Source of the DNA: Phenylobacterium sp.
GTDB lineage: Bacteria > Pseudomonadota > Alphaproteobacteria > Caulobacterales > Caulobacteraceae
Direction of reading: 5' to 3'
DNA: 64,000 bases
Assembly: GCF_004297125.1 (NCBI RefSeq)
Contig: NZ_SCVD01000034.1
Span: 1 to 64,000, forward strand
Shown: positions 1-8,100 of the stretch, piece after piece
Layout of the letters: every line of letters starts with the position of its first letter
Numbering within the stretch: the stretch's first letter is position 1
Notes under the pieces: generated by a model
What the model was told of the DNA's origin: nothing
Databases searched by the model: none
Seen by the model: the letters and a program-made list of their open reading frames with translations, nothing else
Program-made: the position numbers and the translations under genes

Positions 1-109
1 GCAGACCGCCTCCGAGGCTTGCACTCTGCGCGTGCGCCGCTTGCGACGCCGCGGCCATGGCCACGGCTGCAGCCGTGCCAAGCGCCAGGTTGCGAGAATG
101 CCTCTTCAT
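1..109 (-). CDS. N-terminus of an exported protein (partial)
   Basis: The gene starts at ATG 109 on the minus strand and leaves the window at position 1, so only 36 residues are visible. They form a classical signal peptide: a basic start (MKRHSR), a hydrophobic Ala/Leu core and a likely cleavage site after AHA near residue 27. An AGAGGGGG ribosome binding site lies just upstream of the ATG. The mature part is too short to classify. Because a TetR gene is divergent from it and TonB-dependent receptors are common in this group, an outer-membrane receptor is a reasonable guess but not shown. Confidence 0.6.
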   Translation of the reverse strand, partial: MKRHSRNLALGTAAAVAMAAASQAAHAQSASLGGGL

Positions 110-378
110 AGTTTGCCCCCTCTTTGCCGCTGCGCTGCTGCCGCACACACGGCTTCGCTTACGCTGCAGCTAATTGCCGCGCGAAAGATAGACGGATGTC
201 CAAATTCTCGCAACCCCATCGTCGGCTGCGACACTTCGCCCTTCCCCTCACTTTCCGGCCGGCTTTAAATCCGGCCTTTGACAGGGTCACCGAAGATCGT
301 GTTGCGCTCGCTCACGGGCCGACGTGGTGATGCGGTCTCCGCCTGCGGTCAGCCGCCCTGCCGCCGGAAAGTCACTGG

Positions 379-396
379 AGACGAGTCTTCTCGTCT
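379..396. promoter_or_regulatory. Inverted repeat, candidate TetR operator
   Basis: AGACGAG-TCTT-CTCGTCT is a perfect 7-bp inverted repeat with a 4-nt spacer. It lies in the 363-bp gene-free interval between the minus-strand exported protein (start 109) and the TetR gene (start 473), about 80 bp before the TetR start. Its position suits an autoregulatory operator, but a leader hairpin is also possible. I see nothing else distinct in 110-472. Confidence 0.35.
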
Positions 397-472
397 ATCC
401 GCAGATTCTCTGCTTCTACTCTATCAGAATACTGTCTCATGGACCGTGGATATGGAAATTCGAGGGTGCCAC

Positions 473-1150
473 ATGGTCGAGCGTAGAATTACTAAGACGC
501 GATACACGAGCGGCCGCGCCACGATCTCCAATATCATCCGTGCAGCTGAGCGGGTACTTGCCGAGCAAGGTCACGCCGCTCTCAGCTTGCGCAGGGTTGC
601 TCAAGAGTGTGGCCTGCCGATCGGCAACGTCTCGTACTATTTTCCTGCCAAGCAGCAATTGATCAAGGCGATGCTCGATTCCATCGTTGCCGATTTGGCG
701 GCCCCGATGGACGAGCTCGAACGATGGGCAGCCGACTATCCGAACGATGGGCTCGTTAAATATCTGAGCGGTTGGATGAAGTTCAACGAAGAGAGCCGCG
801 TCGCGCGCATCTACGTAGAAATTTGGTCAATGGCGAACAACGACTCGGAAGTCAGGGCCCACCTTGACCAATACTATGCTCATGGTGAAGCGCGCGTGCG
901 CCGGATGCTAGCCCGCCTCAATCCCGAGCTCAGCGACGAGGCGATGGATACCTTGTCAATATTTGCAATTTCGATCATGGAGGGCCTCATGCTCTTCGGC
1001 AACAATGGCCACAGACATGCTAGACATATGCCGATTTTAGCGGCGTACGCCATGGATGCAGTTCTCCATCATGCTCGGTCGCCTGATAGTGCGTCGCTTC
1101 GATCGCTCGTAGACCAATACCAGCAGGCGACAGCCGTCCCCATCGTTTAA
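473..1150 (+). CDS. TetR/AcrR-family transcriptional regulator
   Basis: 225-aa repressor-type protein. The N-terminal TetR helix-turn-helix is clear at about residues 20-62, with the hallmark pattern SLRRVAQECGLPIGNVSYYF. The C-terminal half is helical and would bind ligand and dimerise. The start at ATG 473 is preferred over an in-frame ATG at 452 because GAGGG lies 6 nt upstream. It is divergent from the exported protein at 1-109, which it may control. It resembles the broken TetR gene at 30,511-31,236 along its whole length (same WS-AN, RL-NP and EG motifs), so the two are paralogues at opposite sides of the island. The ligand is unknown. Confidence 0.88.
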   Translation: MVERRITKTRYTSGRATISNIIRAAERVLAEQGHAALSLRRVAQECGLPIGNVSYYFPAKQQLIKAMLDSIVADLAAPMDELERWAADYPNDGLVKYLSGWMKFNEESRVARIYVEIWSMANNDSEVRAHLDQYYAHGEARVRRMLARLNPELSDEAMDTLSIFAISIMEGLMLFGNNGHRHARHMPILAAYAMDAVLHHARSPDSASLRSLVDQYQQATAVPIV

Positions 1151-1543
1151 AGGGGGGCGTAGAGCAGCACGTCCACTTGGTGAGGCGGAGATCTACTCCA
1201 CAGAAGGGCAGCTTTAACTGCCGGGCGTGGGCCCGGTCTGCGCGCTGAGCTTCGCCGCCGCCATCGACGGTCCGGCACGCTTCCGGCGTCCCGCGACGTG
1301 GCCGCTTACTTCGGGCTGACATCCAGACGCTGGCAGTCCGGCTCCTCCATCGACGTCCAGGGGCGGATATGGGGAATGCCTAGCGCACAGGTGGTGGCCC
1401 AGCAAGCATCGCCCCGGTGACAGCGAGTCCGGGGTCCAACAACACTTTAATTCTATTGCTGTAACTGGCGGTGTGATCGGAGAACGGCGCTCGGCTGACC
1501 GGCCTGGGCGCGAACCCGGTTGTCCAGTTCATAGGGTCAGCCC
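1151..1543. other. Gene-free interval upstream of tniA
   Basis: 393 bp with no convincing gene on either strand. In a Tn5053-type element the transposase-proximal inverted repeat would be expected here. I did not find a TGTC-type end or repeated transposase-binding sites that I could defend. One frame around 1,290-1,400 gives a short helix-turn-helix-like stretch (RDVAAYFGLTSRRWQ) without a start codon, perhaps a gene remnant. Confidence 0.5.
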
Positions 1544-3286
1544 TTGCAGCGCAGAAGCGACTACGAATCCAAGATAGCCCATCCCGGGCCAGGCGCTCCG
1601 CTCGACATCCGCTTCCTCGATGAGGAAAGGACAAGGGAGGCAGAACGGCGATGCAAGATCATCGAGGATCTGGAAGCTGGGGGCCGCTTCGACGGCGCTA
1701 CTGTGCGCGCGGCGGCTGACGAGTTCGGCGCCTCGAAGTCGCAGTTCAACCGCTATCGCCGCAAATACCGCGAACTCAAGACTCTCACATGCCTACTCCC
1801 TCAAGGCAGCAACGGCGGCCGTGGCGCCGTTCGCCTTCACCCGGAGGTGGAGGCGCTAATCGTCGAGGTTCGGGAGGAGTTCGATCGGGACAAGCCCAAT
1901 GCGCCAGACAACCACGCCTTCGCGGAAATCCGCAGGCGCGCTCGCGCGCGAAACCTACCCGAGCCAGCGCACAACACGCTCCGAAGCCGCTTCATTGGTG
2001 TGCCGATCCGCCAACGCAAGGAGCGCAAGTACGGTAAGAAAATTGCCCGGGAGCACCACAACGCCCTGGTGGGTGCTACGCCAAAGACCGACTTTCCGCT
2101 GCAACGCATTCAGATCGACCACACTCTCGTCGATGTGGTTTGCACGGGCGTCCACGACCGCAGCCACATCGGCCGACCCTGGATCACCGTCGCCCTCGAT
2201 GAACACACGCGGGCCGTACTGGCCTTCGTGCTTTCCTGGGAATACCCGAACGCGGCAACGGTCGCCCTTCTGATCACGCGGATCATGACGCCCAAGGAGG
2301 AATGGCTGAAGCGCCTGGGCTCATCCGCGAGCTGGCCTATGCACGGCAAGCCCGAAGCGATCTATGTCGACAACGCGAACGAGTTCAGCTCCGAAGCCGT
2401 CATCTTCGGCTGTCGGGAGTGGCAAATCCCCAAGCCTGAGACCCGCCCGCCCGGCATGCCGCATTTCGGAGGGATGATCGAACGCTTCATCGGGACCGCC
2501 ATGGGTGAGATGAAGCTGCTCAAAGGTTCGACCGCCCACGCGCGTGGGTTCGGCAAGGAGCGAACGCGCAATCCTAACGAGACCGCCGAGATGAGCTTGC
2601 CCGAGCTCGAGCTCTGGATGATTGAGGCAATTTGCGAGCAATATCATCGCAAGAAACATAGCGGTAACGACGGCCAGCGCCCCGACTATGCGTGGGCAAG
2701 GGGCATCTACGGCACCGAAAGGCGCCCTGGCCGCGGCGAGCCAGAGAAAATCGCAGACAAGCTGAAGCTCTTCCTCGATTTTGCGCCGATCGAATATCGG
2801 ACCGTCCAGCGGTATGGCGTCCTTTGGGACGTGCCGTACTGGGGCGACGTCCTACAGCCGTACCTCGACGCCGGGGACAAGCGCCGCTTTGTGATCCGTC
2901 GCAACCCCTATGACCTCACGCGCGCCTGGTTCCGGAGACCGGAGGACGGCCTCTACTACGAGCTTCGCACCAACGAGATCACGACCGAAAACGTGGCGCT
3001 TTGGGAGTGGCAGCAGGAGCGGCGCAAACGCCGAGCGGCTGGCGACTCCACTGACGTCGCCTCGATCGACGCGTCGGTTCAGCGCCAGCGCGACCTCGAA
3101 AAAGATGCCCGCAACAAGACTGCCGCCCACCGGCGCCGATTGAATGCGGAGCGGCGGGCAAAGGGTGCCGAGGTGACGCGCGAGATTCTCGGCGACGTAA
3201 CTTCGAGGCCCCACGCACCCGCGCCACCAGCCAAGCCCTACAACCGCGACATCTTCTTCATGGTGGATGATGAAACCCTCATTTGA
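1544..3286 (+). CDS. tniA: TniA/TnsB-type DDE transposase
   Basis: 580-aa transposase that would bind the element ends and carry out strand transfer. An RNase-H-like catalytic core is visible with Asp192 (in QIDHT), Asp276 (in YVDNANEF) and Glu313 (in GGMIERF), giving a D-D-36-E spacing. N-terminal to it are helix-turn-helix-like DNA-binding segments (about 55-75 and 100-165). A Mu-transposase-type C-terminal beta domain (about 400-480) and a very basic tail follow. The length fits TniA of Tn5053 (about 560 aa). Translation seems to begin at TTG 1544 with AGGG 7 nt upstream; there is no better ATG. The gene overlaps tniB by 20 bp. No TnsA endonuclease gene is nearby, so cointegrate formation resolved by the resolvase is expected. 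Confidence 0.92.
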   Translation: MQRRSDYESKIAHPGPGAPLDIRFLDEERTREAERRCKIIEDLEAGGRFDGATVRAAADEFGASKSQFNRYRRKYRELKTLTCLLPQGSNGGRGAVRLHPEVEALIVEVREEFDRDKPNAPDNHAFAEIRRRARARNLPEPAHNTLRSRFIGVPIRQRKERKYGKKIAREHHNALVGATPKTDFPLQRIQIDHTLVDVVCTGVHDRSHIGRPWITVALDEHTRAVLAFVLSWEYPNAATVALLITRIMTPKEEWLKRLGSSASWPMHGKPEAIYVDNANEFSSEAVIFGCREWQIPKPETRPPGMPHFGGMIERFIGTAMGEMKLLKGSTAHARGFGKERTRNPNETAEMSLPELELWMIEAICEQYHRKKHSGNDGQRPDYAWARGIYGTERRPGRGEPEKIADKLKLFLDFAPIEYRTVQRYGVLWDVPYWGDVLQPYLDAGDKRRFVIRRNPYDLTRAWFRRPEDGLYYELRTNEITTENVALWEWQQERRKRRAAGDSTDVASIDASVQRQRDLEKDARNKTAAHRRRLNAERRAKGAEVTREILGDVTSRPHAPAPPAKPYNRDIFFMVDDETLI

Positions 3287-4199
3287 CGGCCGCAAGCTGA
3301 CGGCGGGGGCTCGAGCGGCCCTGGAGGCGGACGACACCGCTCGGCTTCGTCAAATCCGGCGCAAGCCCTTCATCCTCCACGCTACCGCCGCCACCATCCA
3401 TACACTGTGCGACGAGGCCCTGGAGGACTACCCAACGGAGGGGGACACCCATCTGCTGGTGGTGGGCGATAGCGGAATGGGTAAGAGCAAGATCCTGAAG
3501 CGGTTCGCAGCAATTCACGGCTGTCCGGAGGACGGTAAGCTGACCGCTGCTAATGTCCCCGTACTCTACATCAGTTGTTCGATCACGGCCTCGGCCAAGG
3601 GCTTCCTGGGCCGCATCTTCGAGCGGACGAACGCACCGTACAGCGCCAGCGCGAGCGCCGAGGTGCTCTATCCTCTGGCTTTGCGATTGCTCCGGAGGAT
3701 CGGCGTCAAGCTGCTGATTGTGGACGAGGTGCATCACGTCCTTGCAGGCCCCAAGGATCGCCAGCTCGAAATGCTGAGCGTGCTCAAGCTGCTCGGCAAT
3801 GACCTGGGCATTACAATCGTCGCCTCGGGAATCGACACTGCGCTTCGCGCCGTCCAGCTCGATCCTCAGATGGCCCGCCGTTTCGACCCGATTGCGTTGA
3901 ACCACTGGCAATTCGCTGATGCGACGGCCGGCTTCCTGAACAGCATCGAAGCCACCTTGCCCCTGCAGCACGCTTCCGATCTGTCCGAAGAGCCGCTCAT
4001 GCGTTGGATTCTCGCGGAGAGCGAGGGCCTGACCGGTGACATCGTCCGGATCGCGCGCCGCGCCGCGGTCACCGCCATCAAGACCAAGGAGGAACGCATC
4101 ACGCTGAAGACCCTCAAGTCCCTTGGGTGGATCCGTCCCTCCCGTCGCCTCGCCGAATCCCAGGCTGCGCTGAAGGCGGGCCGCCAGGTGTTGGGTTGA
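3267..4199 (+). CDS. tniB: TniB/TnsC-type AAA+ ATPase
   Basis: 310-aa regulator of transposition that connects target choice to the transposase. The Walker A loop GDSGMGKS is at residues 67-74 and the Walker B LLIVDEVHH has Asp153-Glu154. Sensor-type residues follow in the segment with SGIDTAL, and an ARR motif is near 220. It overlaps the end of tniA by 20 bp; two adjacent ATG codons (3267 and 3270) can serve as start. Its TGA stop overlaps the TTG start of tniQ, so the three genes are translationally coupled. TniB of Tn5053 has a similar length. Confidence 0.92.
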   Translation: MMKPSFDGRKLTAGARAALEADDTARLRQIRRKPFILHATAATIHTLCDEALEDYPTEGDTHLLVVGDSGMGKSKILKRFAAIHGCPEDGKLTAANVPVLYISCSITASAKGFLGRIFERTNAPYSASASAEVLYPLALRLLRRIGVKLLIVDEVHHVLAGPKDRQLEMLSVLKLLGNDLGITIVASGIDTALRAVQLDPQMARRFDPIALNHWQFADATAGFLNSIEATLPLQHASDLSEEPLMRWILAESEGLTGDIVRIARRAAVTAIKTKEERITLKTLKSLGWIRPSRRLAESQAALKAGRQVLG

Positions 4200-5167
4200 G
4201 CCAATTCCAGCTCTGGCCGATCAGACCGCGTCCTCAGCCGGACGAACTGCTCTCTTCGTGGCTGCGCCGGATCGCGCTCGCGCACACGCCCAAGGTTCAT
4301 AGCTTCTGCCACGCCGTATGGCCTGGCCTGCAGATTTGGAACCGCGACATCGACGCGTCGGCGCCGGCCGTCCTCGCAACGGTGATGGCGGAACGTACAG
4401 GTATTGCGGCGGCGGACGTCGAAGTCACGACGCTGCGGCCGTTCACGGGCGTCCTATTCGAGGATCTTCGGGGGCGAACAGCACACACCGACTGGATCCT
4501 GCCGGTCGGCATCTATCACCGCACGCGCCGGCGTCCCGGTCTGCAGTGGTGTCCCATGTGCCTCAGCGCCGACGAGGAGCCCTACTATCGCCGCCGCTGG
4601 CGCCTTGCGCTGGCCAGCACCTGTCCGCGCCATGGTGTGGTCCTGGCTGATCGCTGCCATGACTGCCGGCGACCGGCATCGCCGCATCGTGGCCAGGATC
4701 CGCTCTGTGACGTCTGCCAAGCAGATCGCCGCGAATGCCCGGTCGAGCCTGCGGATTCACAGGCGCTACAGTTCGAGCACCGCCTCGCTGAACTCTTGTC
4801 GGCCGATGCCCGGGCCTGGACCCAACTTGAGGCGCTGCACCCCTTGTCGTTCTTCGGGGTAGTACGACAGGTCATGACCGTTGTTGGGGCGGGTGAGCGG
4901 TCCCAGGGCCTTCGAGATGAGATCGCCCGGCACTGGGGGGGCGACCCGGCGCCGCCCTCCGAGAAACAGCTGGAGTTCATGGTGACGGCCGACCGTCACC
5001 GCATCTCGGCTCTCTCCGCCCGCCTCATGCGTGGCTGGCCCTGGCTTTTCGTGGCTCACTGCGCCGATGCCGGTGTGTGGAAATCCTGGGCGTTCGGTGA
5101 GCGGCGCTACGGCCGCTCGCCATTCGCATACGCAGACCCCGTGATCCGGTTTCTCACCGCAGCCTAA
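4196..5167 (+). CDS. tniQ: TniQ-family target-selection protein
   Basis: 323 aa, counted from TTG 4196, whose TTGA overlaps the tniB stop. The TniQ domain starts at once (LWPIRPRPQPDELLSSWLRR), and the treble-clef zinc motifs follow: WCPMC, then CPRHGVVLADRCHDC, then CDVCQ. TniQ/TnsD proteins choose the target and recruit TnsC/TniB. The protein is clearly longer than the short TniQ of CRISPR-associated type V-K transposons and closer to stand-alone Tn5053 TniQ. The gene ends 24 bp before a strong hairpin that separates it from the converging ubiquitin-like operon. Confidence 0.9.
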   Translation: MSQFQLWPIRPRPQPDELLSSWLRRIALAHTPKVHSFCHAVWPGLQIWNRDIDASAPAVLATVMAERTGIAAADVEVTTLRPFTGVLFEDLRGRTAHTDWILPVGIYHRTRRRPGLQWCPMCLSADEEPYYRRRWRLALASTCPRHGVVLADRCHDCRRPASPHRGQDPLCDVCQADRRECPVEPADSQALQFEHRLAELLSADARAWTQLEALHPLSFFGVVRQVMTVVGAGERSQGLRDEIARHWGGDPAPPSEKQLEFMVTADRHRISALSARLMRGWPWLFVAHCADAGVWKSWAFGERRYGRSPFAYADPVIRFLTAA

Positions 5168-5190
5168 GCCGGCAGTGCGAGTGACCAACG

Positions 5191-5226
5191 CGGAGGTGCG
5201 GCTCGTGCGGGTGCGCCGCACCTCCG
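5191..5226. terminator. Bidirectional hairpin between tniQ and the E1 gene
   Basis: CGGAGGTGCGG at 5191-5201 and CCGCACCTCCG at 5216-5226 form a perfect 11-bp inverted repeat with a 14-nt loop. It lies exactly in the 64-bp gap between tniQ (plus strand, ends 5167) and the E1-like gene (minus strand, ends 5232), so it probably ends both transcripts. There is no long T-tract. Confidence 0.65.
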
Positions 5227-5231
5227 AAGGC

Positions 5232-6563
5232 TCAGAGGAGAATTCGCTCGCTACCGAAGTTGGCTTCCGGCTTGGGAACTTGCCCTCCGTCCATCATCAT
5301 GTGGGGCGCGTTCAGGTCCATCTGCAGGACGGCCGCAGCGGGCTTCAGGCTTGCTAGTCGTATTGCTTGTGCCAGCACCAGAGCGCCAGTAGCCGCACCG
5401 ACGAACGGCACCGACACAGAGGCGTCGGCAAGGGGCACCACGCCGCACGCACCCGATGTTTGAGCAAGCGCCTCATAGGGCTCGGTGGCGAGATTTTTGG
5501 CCCGACGATCATCCGCGACGGGCTTGGTCCAAAGGCCGTCCAGGTTCGCGCCGGCGGGGATGACTCGGACCTGGAGACCCTCGAAGTCGACAGGACCGTG
5601 TCCAATGCCGGCGTCGATCATGTAGGGGAAGCCGGCGCCGGCGACGGCGCGGCGGGCAGGCAGACTGTCCAATCCCGCGATCAGCATCTGGGGGTCACTG
5701 TCCTGCACCTGCACGTCGCCGAAGTTCCTGCGCTCGACGATATCAACATCCCATCCCAGCGCTTCCAGCCAGCGCTCTCCGATGCGCGCCTTCTTCCACC
5801 CGATGTCCTTGCTCGTGACCAGCAAGCTCGTGGGCTCGTTCTCCGGCCCGATCCGCTGGTTGTCCTGCAAGATCACCCTACGAGGCCCCTTGAACGGCAG
5901 GAATCCCAGATTCCAGATGAAGGCTTGGCCTAGATGCCCAAGGCCGAGAATCCAGAAGGAATTCGGCACGTCGAAGGCTGCGGGACCTTGTAGGGGGGCG
6001 TCGACACTCCAGGGCGCCCAAAGGGAGATCGTCAACGGCTCAAGGCGGTATCCTTGCTTACCGCGGATGTTTGCGAACACATCGCGCACCGCGAGCGCGC
6101 CTGCGAAGACACCGGCGAGCGCAAGTCGACCGTCCCCAGTAGTATGGTCGCCTTCCGGACGCAGACCCGACAGCCAACCATCCCACCAGCAACTCACGCC
6201 CCAGGCCTCAAGCTCCGGGCCGCGCCCGACGTAGATCGCGTGCGTGGTGTCGTCCGGCGGTGCAGTGACCGTTGTGGCGCCTAGATAGGCTGCGGCCCCA
6301 AGCAGCGTACGGCCCATGAGCTGCGGCACGAGGAGATCGGCGTCCTCTCCGAGGACCAGGTTCACGCGGCCGAAGCACTTGAAGGCAGTCGCCAGCACGG
6401 TCAGCGTCGCCGCTTGGCCGGCCGCTGTACGGCTCTGGTCCCCCGCGACGACAACGCAGATGCTGACTGCGTCAAGCCGAGCCTCCGCCTCGGGGAACGA
6501 GGACACCAAGCTGGCGTCGGTGAGCGCCTTGGTGATGCGCGAGCGGCGAATGTGGTCGGTCAT
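5232..6563 (-). CDS. E1-like (ThiF/BilD-type) ubiquitin-activating protein
   Basis: 443-aa protein with a ThiF/E1 adenylation domain in its second half. The nucleotide-binding loop GLGHLG is at residues 207-212, followed by the acidic residue Asp234 (ILQDN), a Lys pair at 257-258 and Asp299 in GLDSLPAR. Cys373, in SGACGVV, is a candidate for the thioester cysteine. The first 190 residues form an extra N-terminal domain that I cannot name. E1 proteins adenylate the Ubl C-terminus and pass it on to an E2. It is the last gene of a four-gene minus-strand operon; its ATG overlaps the stop of the JAB gene (ATGA). Order and composition match bilABCD, where this would be bilD. Confidence 0.85.
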   Translation of the reverse strand: MTDHIRRSRITKALTDASLVSSFPEAEARLDAVSICVVVAGDQSRTAAGQAATLTVLATAFKCFGRVNLVLGEDADLLVPQLMGRTLLGAAAYLGATTVTAPPDDTTHAIYVGRGPELEAWGVSCWWDGWLSGLRPEGDHTTGDGRLALAGVFAGALAVRDVFANIRGKQGYRLEPLTISLWAPWSVDAPLQGPAAFDVPNSFWILGLGHLGQAFIWNLGFLPFKGPRRVILQDNQRIGPENEPTSLLVTSKDIGWKKARIGERWLEALGWDVDIVERRNFGDVQVQDSDPQMLIAGLDSLPARRAVAGAGFPYMIDAGIGHGPVDFEGLQVRVIPAGANLDGLWTKPVADDRRAKNLATEPYEALAQTSGACGVVPLADASVSVPFVGAATGALVLAQAIRLASLKPAAAVLQMDLNAPHMMMDGGQVPKPEANFGSERILL

Positions 6564-7084
6564 GACGTCTTCTCCAGTTTCACGAACTTCGACCCAGCCG
6601 CGGAGTGATCGGTCCAGGCGCCGTCGCCGTGGTACTCGTAGATGCCGATGTTCCCTGGAGCCGGAGCGCCCCGCGCGAAGTTCGGCAGGATCATTGCGAT
6701 GTGACCCGCACGCGGCATGACGGGGTTGGCCCGGTCCGAGGGACTTTGGCCGTAACCTGCCGGATGAACATGCACGTCAGCGACAACGCCGTAGCCGCGA
6801 GAACGGCAGTGCTCCCACAGGCGCGGCAGCGCGACTTGGCGGATCGTCACCTCACCAGTGGCCAGTGCCAGCGGATCGATGTCGTCGTAAAAGACGAACT
6901 CCTGGATGCGTTTTGCCCCGTTGGGAAGCTCGACCCCGAGCAGGTAGGCGCCGCTTTCGCGCCGCCCACCCAGGGTGCGCCGAGCGAGCTCCCCCACGCC
7001 TACCCGCCAGACGGCGGTATCACACAGCAGCCGTGGCCGACTGCCGATCAGCCAACCAAGCAGCGTGTTCAGAAACGAGCGCAT
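6560..7084 (-). CDS. JAB/Mov34 (JAMM) metallopeptidase, BilC-like
   Basis: 174-aa JAB-domain protein. The zinc-site residues are present: Glu43 (RRESG), His105 and His107 (VHVHPAG) and Asp117 (SPSD). In Ubl operons such enzymes trim the Ubl precursor or remove it from targets. The start at ATG 7084 has GGAG 7 nt upstream, but lies 65 nt inside the end of the E2-like gene, an unusually long overlap. A later GTG (codon 30) would avoid most of it, at the cost of the first beta strand. The gene is coupled to the E1 gene downstream by an ATGA overlap. Confidence 0.86.
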   Translation of the reverse strand: MRSFLNTLLGWLIGSRPRLLCDTAVWRVGVGELARRTLGGRRESGAYLLGVELPNGAKRIQEFVFYDDIDPLALATGEVTIRQVALPRLWEHCRSRGYGVVADVHVHPAGYGQSPSDRANPVMPRAGHIAMILPNFARGAPAPGNIGIYEYHGDGAWTDHSAAGSKFVKLEKTS

Positions 7085-7529
7085 AGAGGTGCTCCATGAT
7101 GAAGGTTATGTGCCGGTCGCGCCGCCAAGCCTGATCCGGCCGGCTAACGGCCCAGTTGTTGTGATTAGCGGCGCCACGCTGCCAGCCGCGGTAGATTCCG
7201 CCGTAACCCGTCCCGGACTCATTCCAGTCCTTCAGAGCGTCCACGACACCTGGCGTACTCTCGGTCGGTGCCGGTGGCCTGACCCCGCGGGCGTGATCCC
7301 ACAGCTGCACGTAAGGTCCCTGTGCGGGAAAATCGTCGCACAGGAGCTGAAACTCCATGCTGGTTTTGAACGCGCCGTCCGCATCAGACCCGGTGACCCG
7401 CACCTCAATGTGGGGAAATTGGTTTCGGAGGACCGCCCAGCGGCCCTCCTCCACCCCGGCCTGAAACAGGACGGACTCCAGCTGGGCGGCGAGCGTTTGC
7501 TCGGCCGCCGAGGGCTCAGAACACTCCAT
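7020..7529 (-). CDS. E2-like (UBC-fold) protein without canonical cysteine
   Basis: 169 aa. Residues 39-80 (IEVRVTG ... FPAQGPYVQLWD) look like the beta-sheet and the P-x-x-P loop of prokaryotic E2/UBC-like domains. Residues 105-155 (GGIYRGWQRGAANHNNW ... ITFIMEHLYALV) fit the following active-site loop and C-terminal helix. Only two cysteines exist, Cys3 and Cys64, and both lie before the loop where an E2 carries its catalytic cysteine. It could therefore be an inactive, UEV-like scaffold or a divergent E2 using another residue. Position between the Ubl and JAB genes corresponds to bilB. It overlaps the Ubl gene by 14 bp and the JAB gene by 65 bp. The E2 assignment rests on context plus weak sequence resemblance. 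Confidence 0.62.
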   Translation of the reverse strand: MECSEPSAAEQTLAAQLESVLFQAGVEEGRWAVLRNQFPHIEVRVTGSDADGAFKTSMEFQLLCDDFPAQGPYVQLWDHARGVRPPAPTESTPGVVDALKDWNESGTGYGGIYRGWQRGAANHNNWAVSRPDQAWRRDRHITFIMEHLYALVSEHAAWLADRQSATAAV

Positions 7530-8037
7530 TGGTGAAGTCCCGCAGCGTCAGATCGAGCACCAGCGTGTCTTGCCCTTGCGGGGAGTACTTGCCGATGACG
7601 TCGTCCTTGGGCAGGGGGTTCTCCGCACCCGGCAGGATCAGGTTGGCGCGGGCCGCGGCCTGGGGCTCCAGTTTGAACCCCTGTTTGCCGACCGCCCACT
7701 GCAGCACCTTGAAGACCGTCTTCGCCGGCCCGAACACCTTCTCCTTCGTCAAGTGTTCGTAGCGCACCTGGACGGTGATCTTCTTGTTGCGATGCGCCAC
7801 CAGGCGAACCGCCTTGCGGCCGGCGAGCGCGGCCATCGCTTCGTCCGCGTCGCGTTCAAACAGCTCGTAGTCGTCATCCAGGCCCAGGGCGGCACGGACG
7901 CCTTCGCGGTTCGCCTGGTCTTCTGTGACCGCCAAGTTCACGACCTGGCCACGGTCTTCGACCTGCACTTCGATCTGCAGGGTGGCCGCCGACTTCGCGC
8001 CGGCGCTGGGGTTTTCGGTGTCTTTCAGCGTTCCCAT
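7516..8037 (-). CDS. Ubiquitin-like protein with two beta-grasp-like domains, BilA-like
   Basis: 173-aa first gene of the operon. After a flexible start (about 1-18), two domains are suggested: about 19-85 and about 86-165 (KKITVQVRYEHL ... DTLVLDLTL). The second has the strand-helix-strand pattern of multiubiquitin/DUF2604-type Ubl domains, and the pair recalls the two-domain, ISG15-like BilA. The C-terminus reads TLRDFTNGVF, so there is no Gly-Gly; Gly171 is followed by Val-Phe. If the JAB protein removes those two residues, a C-terminal glycine would become available for E1. ATG 8037 has GGAG 7 nt upstream. The promoter would lie in 8038-8197, shared with the divergent toxin-antitoxin operon. 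Confidence 0.68.
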   Translation of the reverse strand: MGTLKDTENPSAGAKSAATLQIEVQVEDRGQVVNLAVTEDQANREGVRAALGLDDDYELFERDADEAMAALAGRKAVRLVAHRNKKITVQVRYEHLTKEKVFGPAKTVFKVLQWAVGKQGFKLEPQAAARANLILPGAENPLPKDDVIGKYSPQGQDTLVLDLTLRDFTNGVF

Positions 8038-8100
8038 CAGGGTCTCCAGGGCGCGCGAACCGACACGGACCGTCGGCGGGCGGCATTGACGAAAGGTCGA

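Noticed and set aside
1544..5167. CRISPR-associated transposon (type V-K or I-F) from TnsB-TnsC-TniQ order
   Set aside because: No CRISPR repeats, no cas12k or Cascade genes, and TniQ has 323 aa instead of the short V-K form. The resolvase and lack of TnsA fit Tn5053.
5232..8037. CBASS type II (cap2/cap3) operon
   Set aside because: E1 and E2-like proteins are separate, a Ubl gene is present, and no cyclase or CD-NTase effector gene is nearby.
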